From Mugil cephalus (Eukaryota; Chordata; Actinopteri; Mugiliformes; Mugilidae), in NCBI RefSeq assembly GCF_022458985.1, contig NC_061786.1:2403501-2467500 (forward strand): a stretch of DNA of 64,000 nucleotides, given 5' to 3'. Shown piece by piece: positions 19,986-31,935 of this stretch. The notes under the pieces are model-generated. The model was given only the letters and a program-made list of their open reading frames with translations, did no database searches and was not told the origin of the DNA. The position numbers and the translations under genes were made by a program. Numbering within the stretch: position 1 is the stretch's first letter; each line of letters starts with the position of its first letter.

Positions 19986-22900
19986 TTACAAGCTAATCAG
20001 ACTCTCCTCCTCCACCTCTGGCTGCGCAGCACTGACGGTTGCTATGTCAGCTGGGAGGAAGCTTTCTGCAGGGGGAGCTGGGGGGAGGACTGGGGGTAGA
20101 ACTGAGGGTGGTGCTGGGGGTGGAACTGGGGGCGGGACTGGGGGCAGAGCTGGGGGTGGGTCAGTGGGACAGCTGCGCTGGGGTTGGCTGTTGGGCTGGC
20201 CGATAGGGTGGTAGACGAAGCAGTAGGCTCCTGGTTGGCAGCTGTTCTTAACACTGAGGGCAATATCTGTAGGGGCCAGGGGCTGGTGGACGTCATTCAT
20301 ATACACACTGAGAATGTAGGAGTCTGGGAAAGAGAAACAACAAGGCATTTCATTCTTTGCATGCAAAGAACACATACGTCACACTAAGAAAACACTGGTA
20401 GTCACTAAGCTGAGTGGCAACATTAGTGATTACCTGTTACAATTTTGTGCTAACGAGGATACACGGAGTAAGTATGTGCTTAGCCTAGCTTAGCAGGAAA
20501 ATTATAAGCAATAGAAACAGATGCCACAGCTGTGTCTTAAGTAAGAAAACAACAAAAAAAAAACAGCAACTTTACAGCTCAATACTTGGAATGTTCTTTA
20601 AAATTTATTTAATTATACCATGTTGAATCATCTTTGTCTATTTTATTGTATGTGTCAATTTTATTTTATTTTAAAATTACTTTTATTTAACCTTGTATTG
20701 CTGTTGCTTTCAGTCTCTCTCTCTCTCTCTCAGGTTCCTTAAATAATCCTGGTTGTTCCACTTTCTGATAGTTTGAAACTGTGCATGTACCTTGTTCAAA
20801 GCGTGTGGCACACTGCTCGGTAAGCTGTTGGATCGTTGTTGTGGGGAGGACGCCCAGAGTTTTTGGGTTGCTTCCAATCTCAGGACAACACACTGTCAAG
20901 AAGTCCTAGAGAACACACACGCACGGACAGGTTAGACAAATATATCTGAATGAAGTCATCTCCGCTTGAGATTGTCTAAGTGATTACTGTCACGCTGACA
21001 GCTTTGCTACTTCAGTTTTCAGTTCTTTTTTTCCAAGTATAACCAAACGTCTAAGAGCACTGGAGACTCTCTGTCTCTGCAACTGACAATATTAGTCAAC
21101 CTTTTGAGAAACGTCTTGTGATGTCAGTAATTTAGTCTTCAAGTGAACGGTCAGTTGAGGTTGAGTTCAAGTGACTAAAAAATTTCTTAATGAATGTTAC
21201 TGCCACAAACATCACCGGTGCACTGAAATGTCAGGAGACATGGACATGCAAATGCCCTGCAATGGCCTGGAGACGTGTTCAGGGTGTACCCCGCCTCTCG
21301 CCCAATGACAACTGGGATAGGCTCCAGCAACCCCCGCGACCCTAGTGAGGATAAGTGTTTTTCTCTTCCTTGAACCGTCACCTTACCATAGTGGATCCTA
21401 GGGGCTATGCTGTCCGGGGTATTTTGCCCCCTACGCTCAAGGGTCAGACAAAGAACGGTTCAGAAGACAAGGAAAGCAGTTAATGTGTTGTTGCCTTGGT
21501 TACAAAGACGCCTTTCTTATGCCGGTTTGTTTAGATGTTTACTCTGTCATTAAAGTATATATAAACGGATCAAGCTCACATGGAGGAGAACCAGCTCTTT
21601 ATCCTCACTAGGGTGCTGGAAGGGTTCGCTCAGCCACTCCATATGTGTTTTCTGGATTTGGAGAAGGCTTACCCCTGCGTCCCCAGAGGAGCATGAAAGG
21701 GGTCCCCAGAGACATCCTGTGGGAGTGCTCCAGGACTGTGGGGTGCATGGCCCCTGGCTAAGTGCCATTCAGTCCCTGTTCGAAAGGAGCGCAAGTTTGG
21801 TCCGTGTATCCGGCTGTAAGTTGGACCTGTTCCCAGTGAGAATTGGACTCCACCAGGTCTGCCCTTTGTCACTGGTTATGTGGATAACTTTTATGGACCA
21901 GGGTGACTGAATGAACATTGTATCCAATGTAAACCGAGTGTCTTTGATAAAGTGCTATGCAAAACCAAGGGATTACGATAATGCAGCAGTTTTCTCACAA
22001 TATGAGCCATTTCTACATTATGAGCTGTTATAACATTATGTAAGGCTCATAATGTAATAAGTTATTACATTATGTGCAAAACCATTATTACATCATGCGC
22101 TCGTGATTTTATTACGTTATGAGCCATTATTATATTATGAGTTGCTATATGAGTTGCTATATATATATGCATATTGCACATAAAAAAAGTGCAACACCCG
22201 CAATTTGTAATAACTGATGCAAAACAACTTTGGTCATAATGTTATGCACAACTTATTACAAAATGCAGCAAAGTTTATTACATATTGCGTTCAAGATTTT
22301 TATTACAAAATGTGGCAGATTATTACATAATGATGTGAAACTCCCTCAGCGGACAGGGCAACAGTGTGTGACAATATCCAGGCCACTGCTGATATGCAAC
22401 AGTCCAACATAATACATCAGCAATATATCTTAATATTAATTATTAATTAAGCCCCAATGCTACTGGCGGTATCGTCGGCTGTCGCTCAGTAGGTAGAGCG
22501 GGTTGTCCACAAACCGAAGGGTTAGTGGTTCGATCCCCAGAATGTGCCATATGCACAAGAGTCCTTGAGCAAGACACTGAACCCCCAGTTGCTCCCAGTG
22601 TGTCCGTGACTGCAAAAGCACTTTGAGTACCAATAGGTAGAAGAGTGCTATATAAAAGCAAGACCATTTCTTATATGCATATGGTACTGCCCGTTTGAAG
22701 GTCTATTTTATGACAATGTGTTTCGACTTTTTTTCTCGAAATTTTGACTTTTTTCTCAAAGTACATGATGAAAAAAAATCTACCTCCTCTAATTTTTTTC
22801 TCATGGGTGGCCCTAATACTTAACTGTATCTTGGTGTTGGTCTTCTTTGGTCCTCAAGTGGTTCTTTTGCTTCATATGGGGAAATCACAATCAATCCCAT

Positions 22901-25900
22901 TTCACAACACAGGACACACAGAACCAAAGACCATGATAAAAAAATAATCCGCAGCGTGTTCTAGATGCAGAATCTTGATATCAAGGTGGGTCTTCTGAGA
23001 TCTTCTGAATAATGGAGTGCTACTTCCCCTTGGTCCGTGTGGCACTGATATACAGACATCCCAAAACCCTGTGTCACAGTGGATTTATCCTCTCTCCTCG
23101 TTGTCTCCTTACATACATCATTCTGCTCCTTCAAAATATTTAACTGTGATTCATCAGGAAATGTGGACTTGTTTCCTCTCCTGAGAAATGGCTTGGACAA
23201 AATACTCATCCTCTGGGAACACAGAGGAAGAACAGCCTTCTTTTCACTGGATAGTGGTCTTAAATTCTTTATTTAGTCATTTCTGTATACGCGATGAAGA
23301 TTCTTTGTCTGTCTCTCAGTGAACAAAGAGTGATGATTTAATCTTCTGCTACTTAGTTTTGGTCTGACTGTGACTTGTACAACTGATCCAGAATACACAG
23401 TGGTTTTCAGAGCAGGGGGAGCTGGTGCCTATCTCAACTGGGATACTGTTGACAGGTCGCCAGTCAGTCACAGTAGATCAAATCCAGCACATACATCTTC
23501 TGTATACATCCCATTGTTGATGATGGGTTCTTTGTGTGTGTGTACCTGAACTGATCCTTGAGACATGCGTTCCTGGTTGAGCGTGCGTCGTCTTTCCCAG
23601 CGGTGGATGGAGTCCTGAACTTCTCTGCTGAGCTGCCGTGTTGCTGACCTCTGCTGGTCAAATGTCTTTATGTGCTCCAGCGCTCCATAGGTGGTGGTCA
23701 GATAATAGGAACCTACACACACACACACACACACTTCACTGTTAATGGTCACCAATGATTAAAATTCCATGTTCCATGTTTCGCTGCATATATGAATACG
23801 TACTTAAGATACAAAATGAAATGAGTGTACCTTCTCCTAGTGTTAATGATGGGTCCATCAACTCCATCATATATTCAACATCGAGCTGCAAATCAGACAG
23901 ATTGGATCTAGCCAGGACATACATCATTACAGGCAGGAAGTCATCAGCACCATGAGCCCGCCCTACACACACACACACACACACACACACATAAATGTTT
24001 TCACAGGGTAAACTCCAGAGAGGAAGCTTATTTTGACATTTAAACACTCATTGCTGTGAGGCAATCTTTACTTTGCACACAGACTTGTATCCACACTAAT
24101 CTAATCGATGTAAAGTGTAAAGTACTAAAGTGTGTTTTTGACCAGTCGGGGTAGAATCACTTTGGAAAAAGCATCAGTGCTTTCTTTTCATTTCTTATGA
24201 TTCTTGCAGTTTTCTAACTGGAAATGATCTAACTGGAAAAGGAGAAATGATGACCACAATTTGTCAGAATTAAGCTATTTGAGTCACTAGGCCCAATAAA
24301 AAAAGAACACATAGGCTGGACAACAAACCTTAAAGGTCTGCCTAGATTGCCAAATGCATGACGTGAATCGAATCTTTCTTAATATATGCCTGGAACAAAT
24401 GTATGACACAGCGAACATATCTTCAGGTGACGCACAGTGTGTTTACTTATGTAACCAAAAAATATATAAAAAATACTAGTCTGAGTTTAAAGCGCTGATA
24501 GATGATCTGACCTGGGCAGCTGACAGACATAGAGTCATAGATGATCTTGCAGGCCTTGAGTAGCAGCTCGATCTTTTTTTGAGGAGAATACTCTAGATGG
24601 AGTTTGTTCAGTTTAAGGCTGATCTTTTCCATGGCAGAGGCCTCGGGGACAGCTGTAGTTACTCCTAATGCCGTCGTTGTGCTGCCTAGGACAATGGACT
24701 GACACACACAACGATACATATTTATAGAAATGTATTGTACAGTACTGAAAATTTTATACATATATTGCAACTGCAGTGCTGTAGCTGTGTGTATTGGTAA
24801 TAATTTTATTTCACTTAATATTAATATTACCACTGCAAAAGTGCTCATGTCCAGTCCCACCTGGTTCTGTGCCAGTTGTTTGAGGCTGCCGATGTTGGAG
24901 TGCAGTGTCTCCAGACTCTGGTAGATTGGCTCCCTCAGTGGCTTCAGGACACTTTTACACAGAGCAGCTTCTACTATGTTCTCTGTGAGGGCACGCAGAC
25001 AATATTCATTACGCTTATTTCCATGTTGCTCATAGCCAACAGCTGACAGCAACCCCACTAACTCAAAGACCTTAATCACAGGCAATACAAGATAACAAGG
25101 AAGGCAGACTGTGGCTGTCAAAGCTGAATCGTGTCTTTTTTTCTTCTCACCCACACAAGACATGATGTTGTAGCATATAAAAAGGTAGAAGGAAGTGGCG
25201 GTTTTAGTAAATTACCATAAGCTAGTTCCATATAACACTAATAAAGAACTGAAAAAGAGGGGGATTACAAAGTATAACTTTATTAATACTTACCTAGTTT
25301 ATCTTGAGTGTACTGGTGTTGTGGCTCCAACATGGCCTGCAGCTCTGTACTTTGCAGAAGGTAACTCTTCAGCTGAGTCATCATCTGCCTGATCTCCTGT
25401 AACAGCTCAGTGGAGGTCGTGTGTTTTGACATTGTTTCCAAGGTGAAAGCGCGGTGCTCTTTTACCTAAATGCAAAGCATTAACACTTTGGTTAAATGCG
25501 ATGGGTGTTGGTGTCAGAAATTGAACTAAAAATACCAAACAGGTCAGAAGCTTCCCGTATCTGTGCACTCACCAGGTTACCAAAGTAGCTCAGGGGGTCC
25601 CTGGCCAGCTCCACGATGCGCTGTGTGAGACGCCGGTCATGGCTGATGAGTCCGGTGAGGACGGTTGACAGGCGATAGCGAGCTCTGTCCAGCATAACAG
25701 TGGTGGGGGTTCTCCTTACTGGTGCTTTGGGGCTGCGGCTCCCTGCAATCCGACTACAGATAAACATATGGAAATATTAAGTTTGCATTCAACCCCCTGC
25801 TTTGACCAACACAGTCACAATCACCTTTTCTTTTGTACACCTACTCTACACCTACCTACTTATGTACTGACTCTCAATACATCTGGAAATACTTCTCCAC

Positions 25901-28900
25901 AGATAAACTTTCATTTCATGTTAAAAAGAAATTGTTTTGTGGGTTCTCTTTGTCCACTTTCATGACCCAAATCTGAAAATCTACTGATATTTTGAGTCAT
26001 TTTAATGAAAACGTATAGCACATATAATTTTCTTTGCTTAAATATAATTCAACTTAAGCAGCATTGGTGTAAAAACCTGGCATCTGCAAACTATATGTTC
26101 TGTAAGAAGATACAGCATGACTTATATAGCAACATTGACCAGGGGATAGTGGATTTGTTCAGGACCAGTACTTTGCCCCAGTTATTCCTGGGATCTGTTC
26201 CACTATCATATACTGTACACCAGTGGTATTTGTGAATAGTCAGGTATCTACATCTGACATAATTCTGATAATTGCCACAGCGCCAAAGTGCCTTTTAAGA
26301 CCACAGATGTGTGGAGTTGTTTAAAAAGCTCCGGCAAATTCCCACTAACACAAATACTGAACATGGCAAAATACAGTTCAGATGATTTGTTGGGCATATA
26401 CTGTAAGCCTAACATGGTTCCCTTTACAACATCCACTCTGTTATAAAATTATTTGCCTAGTTATGTGGTGTGACTGTATTTATATTTAAGTGTGATCAGT
26501 GTAAAATCACAGCATTGCTATAGAATGCTATGACATTTAACTGATGAGACACATTGGTCTGGACACTGTTGCCAGTCACTCACATGGTTCTAAATAAAAC
26601 TTAAACTACTACTGATTCAAAGAGTGGTTAGCAAGTTTGTGCACAGCACATACTCATTCGTTTTTTTCCTCCCCACCCATAGGTTCTCACTCAGCCATCA
26701 GAATTAATGAATCAGTCTGAGTTTTCAAGGCACTGGGGACACCTCAGTCAACTGTCAGTAAGTGGCTGCACTGTGTCCATCTCTCTTAATGCATCCGTGG
26801 GACAGACATAGACCTACTTGGGCTGTGGTTCTTGTTCCTGGCTCTGCTCTCCTTCTTCCTCTGTGCTACTGGAGCAGGAGTCCGGGTCCGTTCCCAGGAC
26901 AGCACTGCCCTGTGGTGAGTACAGTGACACATCTGGACGCCGTGCTGGGGATGGAGGAGGGGGGATTCTCATCCCAGCACTCTGATTGTTCAGTCCTGCT
27001 CCAGCCTGGCTGGAGGACAGAGCTGATTCCTGGAGACACGGTTTTGTCCTTGGAGGAGGCACTGGACGGGATGGTTTCTTTACCAATGGTGGACATTGTG
27101 GGCTGGCTTTTGGTTTATCTTCCTTCTCCATTTTCACCTCTTTTTCCTCCTTCTCATCCTCTTTCCCCGTGTTTTCCCTGTCCTTGTTAACATCCACCTC
27201 TTGTTGGCTGCTGCTCTCTTGCTCAGTACCGTCTCCCAGCAGACCTGGTTTACTTCTTGTCTTCTCCTTTCCTTTCTCTCCACCCTCCTCTCTCTCAGTT
27301 CTCTTTGCAGGATATTGTCCCTTCTCTCTCTCTGTCCCCTCTCCTACCTCTCGGTCAGTGCTTTTTCTGGAAGAGGTGCGTCGGACGGGAGCAGGAGGCA
27401 GGGGAGGAGCAGCTCGGCTCTGCAAGGGAACAGGAGGTCTCGACGGCGGAGGAGGTGATGTTGACACTAACTTCCTCTCTTCTCTCTCCCCTACTCCTCC
27501 CCTTCCTTCCTCTTTTTTCTCAGCTTCTGGCGTTGCAGAAGGTAATGTTTGATGGGAGGGGGGAGATGAGAAGAGGAGACCCATCCCAGACCCTGTTCCC
27601 AGGCTAGGGGGTCTGGGTGGAGGGCGTTTGTATTTAACCTCCGGGTTGGATGTAGTTTTAGTCAGACTTTTGAGTTGTAGGCTGACGTTCGGTGGCACTT
27701 CTCCATTCAGCAGGGAGGAGGCGCTGTTTTGATTAGTGACTGCATCATGTTTGGAGCTGGAGAGAGGGTTCGGGTCTTTGCTGGGCTTCTCCTCCACAGT
27801 GACTGGGTTGACGTGCAGATACATATTAGACTGGAAGTTGAGATTCTGTTGTAAAGCTAGGTCCTTGTTCTTACTCTGCTGGTTCAGATCAGACATCCAG
27901 AAATCTGCAAAACAAGTAGTCAGTGTTAAGAAATTTGCTTTGTTCGTATTATTTATCACTTTTTTGCTGGATAGTTTGGGGTGTTCCAGTCACACATCTC
28001 TGCCTTGAATATATTTTCACCTTGGCTAGGTGCAGTTTATTTTAATATCATGTTCAAGTCGATAGTAATGTATGCTTATTCAATCTCTTGCTGAGAGATG
28101 CCAAAATCAATACCACTGATTTATGTGCTGGACTATTATTCCAGTCCTGAATCTATCAAGGATCTGGCTACTGTATTCTGCACCCATTTATTTCCAGGGT
28201 CAGTTTCTCAGTGGGTCTATACACCATAGAAGCCTCTGCAGGCTACAGACTTCCAGATGATTCCCTATTGTTTCCCATGAATCATGTCCACTACATTCAA
28301 CCATTAACCAAGCTTGTCAGCTGATAGTTGGCTCCCTGGTTCCACACACATGAATGGGATAAAGTGATTTATTCATAAACTTTAGTACGGTGGTCAAGAG
28401 AGGTCAACACACCGTCTGCAACACATGCAAACAGACAAAGGACAAGTAAAGTAAGAAAACGTCTGTATTATTTTGACAATCTATGCTCTGCAAAGAATTG
28501 CAAACGACAATGGAAATATAACCCCAGTAAGAGATAAGCCTGGCTAGGGCACAAATTTCACGGCTTTGGAGTAACTGACATTAATTACTTGTCTTTGGTG
28601 TTGGAATTTAGTTAATTCAGTTTTAAAATAACATGATCAGTATAAGACTTTTTTTTTTAATTTTTTTTTTATTTAATTTTCTTGTTATTTCAAATAATCT
28701 GACGTCATACAGGGTTCTTTTGCACTCTTTGAATATTTAAATATTTATTCAGAGGCTTTTCATTACTTTTTTGGTGTCCCCTGGACATATTTCTATAGTC
28801 GTCTGTGCTACTTACAGTGTGTATTTTAGCACACGAGTTGACCACCTTCTTGTTTGGTTTGGGAGCAGTGCAGTGACTTGAATCAGTGACTGGAACCTTC

Positions 28901-31195
28901 ATTGTAAGGTGACTGAACGCGGACATTGCTCGTCTCAGTGGTTTCATATTCTTCATACTTCATACTTCAAAATGTGCATTCGTTCTTCGTCTGTATGTTT
29001 TTTTTAGCCTGCCAACATTGGTTTATATTCTATTCTATTCTAAACAATTCAGCTTAACCAAGTTCTTGATACATATTCCATTGTATGTTATTTAGTTCAG
29101 GGACTTGACCAACTTTAATGCCCTAATAACATAAAATCATGTACCTGCACCCATGGCAGAGATGGCATCCAGTTCCTCCTTGGTAGTTGCCGTGGTAATG
29201 GCCTGTGGTAACCTCAGGGGGACAGCTAGGATGTCTCTGATTGGTAGATTAAATTAGATACACTCAGCACAGCATTTAAGCAGGTAGTCATATTATGTCT
29301 GTGCCTTTGCTCTATTTATGTTTGTGTGTGTGTGCATGTCTTGTGTGTTACATCTCATTTGTGAGAAAATGCACGTGCTGTTAAGTGTACATGGTGTATC
29401 TGCATTGTTTAATTACTAATATGCAACAGTCTGCTCATGTATTTAGTATAAAGGCAGAGAAGCCTTTCCTCCTGGGTGGATGTAGTGTAAACATGATATT
29501 TTGGTATATGTTCATACTACACTGTACACATATGCACATGTACACTTGTGTGTTACCTGCTGGCACAGTAGAAGGAGATCAGTTTGAAGATGTCGTCAAA
29601 CACCAGAGAGGAACCATCTAAGTGGACAACTGAGAGAGAAAGCAATTCCTGTTTGACTTTGCCACATGCAAAACTTGCAATTTGTATTTAAACAAACTCA
29701 AGTTTTAATCATAGCTGCTGGAAGCAGAGGTTGCTCTAGCGTGGAACACATACACGTCCTGTGTTGTTTGACGTCCAGGTTGCGTACGAGCGCTGCTCCC
29801 TGCTCGTCAGGCAGCCGCACTGATATCGCCGTGGCCTTGTCCGCTGTACTGTGTACCAGGAATGTCTGTAAATACCAGCGTGATACCCTGTTAAGTTTGA
29901 GGTCAGGCAAGGTAGAGAAATATGCTGACTCCGGTTTTAGTAATGCAGCGCAGCAGAGCATGTGGACAAAACAAGCAGTACGCACAAATGCAATCTTCTG
30001 TTTTTAGATTATATTTTAAACCTGCATCAAATTTTAATACATTTTTCACAGCAAAGATAAAACATGAACTACAACTAAAAAAAATGAGATGTTACATGTT
30101 AGTTAGTAAAACTGTGTGGTGGAGGTGGTAGATTTTGCTGTAGACCAGCTGTCTCCCTGGAATAACGTATTGTTTTCTGTCTGTCTCACCTGGTGGAACA
30201 GAGAGGCTGTCTACTCACACCAGGGGCACACTGCAGCAGAGCGGAGCACAGCTTTACACTTGAGACTATTTTCTTCAGTTTTATGCGCCATAGAACAGTG
30301 TTTGTTTGCGGGGCTCTGAGTGCTGCCAAAATGTAGGTCACCCACTCACAATGCTTTACTTTAACGCACTCGCGTGGACGAATCACGTGCAGACACTGTG
30401 ATTTTGTCATCTAACTTCAAAACTGAATACAACACATCGTTACCTTGCCAGAATGCTGAACCGTTCCTTTATTAGAAACAGCCCCGTTAGGGGATTTCCA
30501 CTTTTAATGATGAGCTGCTTATGAACCCACCCACTTCCACAGAAGCCATTACAAAATTACGTGTGCGGCAGGATAAGAAGACAAACTAAAGTCTTCTGGC
30601 TGACTGTCAAAAGACAACAGTGAAAAGAGTGTGTGAAGATGTGCGTCTCACCCCAGCTGTCTCTTTCTCCATTATACTAGTGGCTTGGTCTTGGGTGAGT
30701 CCTTTGGGCTGCCAAACAGAGGTGCTCCCAGCCAGCCGATCTGTGGAACTCAGCAACGAGGAAGCTTGTGAGGATGTGGGGATAACAGGGGGAGATGGAG
30801 GAGGGGGGAATGAAAAGGATGAGACTGTAGGAGATAATGGAGGAGGAAGAGCAGCAGGAGGAGAAGAAGAGGGCGGGAGATCAGAGGAGGCCGTTGACTG
30901 GAGAGAGGCCAGGGGAGGAGGGGAGACCACAGGAGAGACAGGAGGAGGACAAGATGGGAGTAGAGGGTTGGAGGTGATCGTCGGAGGGGGCGCCTGGACG
31001 GGAGGGAGCGGAGGAGGGAGGGATGGAGGGGTGGACGGAGGTAGAGGAGGCCGCGAGGGCAGCTGGGAGGACTTCACTGTAGGAGGCGGTGGCCTGGGTC
31101 GGCATGGCCTGGCTGGAGGGTGTGAGGGCAACGAAGGCGGAGAAAGGGGAGAAGATGGTGGGACTGATGGTGTACCAAGTGCTCCTGTCAGAGGG
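19986..31195 (-). CDS. rin3: RIN3, Ras and Rab interactor (13 visible exons, first coding exon missing)
   Basis: RIN proteins bind active Ras and act as nucleotide exchange factors for Rab5-type GTPases on endosomes. Minus-strand exons, all phase-consistent: 30652-31195, 29754-29865, 29557-29629, 29145-29236, 26818-27904, 25573-25753, 25294-25465, 24861-24982, 24512-24698, 23831-23962, 23546-23712, 20791-20905, 19986-20323; 1,106 residues are visible. Order: a proline-rich N-terminus (~1-150), SH2 (~160-275, with LDGSSLVFDDIFKLISFYC), a 361-residue Pro/Glu/Lys-rich exon ending in an acidic SSSTEEEGEQ, the RH region (ELLQEIRQMMTQLKSYLLQS, VLKPLREPIYQSL), VPS9 (GADDFLPVMMYVLARSNLSD, SYYLTTTYGALEHIK), and RA (~957-1045). 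VPS9 residues thought essential for Rab5 exchange (Asp and Pro of DDFLP, Tyr and Thr of YYLTT) are present. RIN3 rather than RIN1/RIN2 is favoured by the SYYLTTTYGALEHIK and QDSIHRWERRRTLN wording. Odd: the FLVR Arg is His, and a proline-rich tail follows RA. Confidence 0.9.
20060..20175 (-). repeat. Coding tandem repeat for PPVPPP tail of rin3
   Basis: The last rin3 exon holds a run of 12-15 base units on the plus strand of the form 'gggactgggggcagagctgg' that translate on the minus strand as imperfect PPVPPPVPPPAPP. It lies after the RA domain and before the acidic end EVEEESLISL. The unit structure suggests expansion by replication slippage. Confidence 0.8.
21256..21905 (+). mobile_element. 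Rex-type LINE fragments in rin3 intron 12
   Basis: A piece at 21256-21360 is the very common fish sequence 'ggtgtaccccgcctctcgcc' ... 'ctgggataggctccagcaac'. From about 21390 there is RT-region coding debris in several frames: a segment resembling 'cctaggggctatgctgtccg' and 'agacaaagaacggttcagaag', then MCFLDLEKAYP followed by broken pieces of the palm region (an IQSLFERSASLVRVSGCK block and LFPVRIGLHQVCPLS). These correspond to the finger and palm of Rex/CR1-like reverse transcriptase. It is sense to the plus strand and antisense to rin3. Confidence 0.65.
22472..22669 (+). mobile_element. tRNA-derived SINE in rin3 intron 12
   Basis: The head has an A box ('cgctcagtaggtagagcggg') and a B box (ggttcgatcc, 22527-22536) of tRNA type. 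The body contains 'gtccttgagcaagacactga' and 'gttgctcccagtgtg', and the tail is 'gtgctatataaaagcaagac', which are the classic parts of the widespread teleost tRNA-SINE. Confidence 0.8.
23716..23735 (-). repeat. (TG)n tract forming the 3' splice site of rin3 exon 11 (of 13 visible)
   Basis: On the minus strand the intron ends in (TG)~10 followed directly by TAG and the exon GTTCCTATTATC. No independent pyrimidine tract is present, so the microsatellite replaces it. Confidence 0.8.
23966..23992 (-). repeat. (TG)n tract forming the 3' splice site of the rin3 VPS9 exon
   Basis: The intron before the GADDFLP exon ends in (TG)~13 followed by TAG. It is the second consecutive rin3 intron with this arrangement. 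Confidence 0.8.
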
Positions 31196-31700
31196 CTGAA
31201 GAAAAAATGAGAAAAAAGCTAATGATTATGGATGGAAACTGCATGTAGGATTTATCCCTAGAACACGCCTGCAGGGACAAGGAAAACACTTGCTCCATGA
31301 GGTTTGTGACACATGATGTGAATGACTGGGGCTGTTGTTTGTGGAGAATAACAGCCAACAGTTTGCTTTAGGGAATGTGTTGCATAGTTTGGCTAAAAAG
31401 GTTAACCTATATAAAAACTAAGACCACGGAGAGACCAAAACAAATAGATGCATTTAACTTTCAACTGTTACAGAGGAATAAATATAGTGCTCCACATAGT
31501 TGGATAGTTCTCCAATAAAAAGACATTTAATTACTAACAAATTCAGCTTGACAAAAAAATTAAAAAATGTGTCAGTGGGAAAGATTTTCTGGTTGACGGG
31601 CTAATGACTACTGCAACATTCAATGGAACTGAACAGAACTAAATGTCACTAAAACCAGCTGTCTGCTGATGCTGGAACTAGACTTAACTAGACTAGACTA

Positions 31701-31935
31701 AAGGCCCTTTCACACTGAACAAAAAACCCGTGTCGAAACCCAGTTGAATGACCTGGCAATTGACCCGGGGTTTTATCGGCTTGGCTGTCCATTGTTTACC
31801 TCGTAGTGTACCCTACTTAAATGTATAATAATGTTGTTGTCGACATGAAGTAGAGGGAGGAAAAAACAGGAAACACAGCTCTTTAAGTGGGAGGTCCGAC
31901 CCGGGACTGCCCGTGATGTGAAAGCACTGTAAGCG
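31701..31935. mobile_element. Probable MITE of the 'ccctttcacactg' type
   Basis: The left end reads 'aaaggccctttcacactgaa', the interior contains 'gacccggggttttatcgg' and 'gtccgacccgggactgcc', and the right end is 'gtgatgtgaaagcactgt', so the two ends are imperfect inverses. Internal palindromic CCCGGG motifs are typical of one fish hAT-related MITE group. Assignment is tentative. Confidence 0.45.

Noticed and set aside
19822..20214. Plus-strand glycine-rich open frame.
   Set aside because: It is the antisense shadow of the proline-rich last exon of rin3.
22490..22540. Possible tRNA gene.
   Set aside because: A and B boxes are present but the cloverleaf does not close; it is the head of a tRNA-derived SINE.
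26986..27607. Plus-strand open frames opposite the large rin3 exon.
   Set aside because: Antisense shadows; the minus strand has phase-consistent splicing and domain context.
28705..28956. Minus-strand 83-residue frame in a rin3 intron.
   Set aside because: No splice sites join it to rin3 in phase and I recognise no domain; may be a repeat remnant.
30620..31210. Plus-strand Gly/Glu-rich open frame.
   Set aside because: Antisense of the proline-rich rin3 exon; low complexity.
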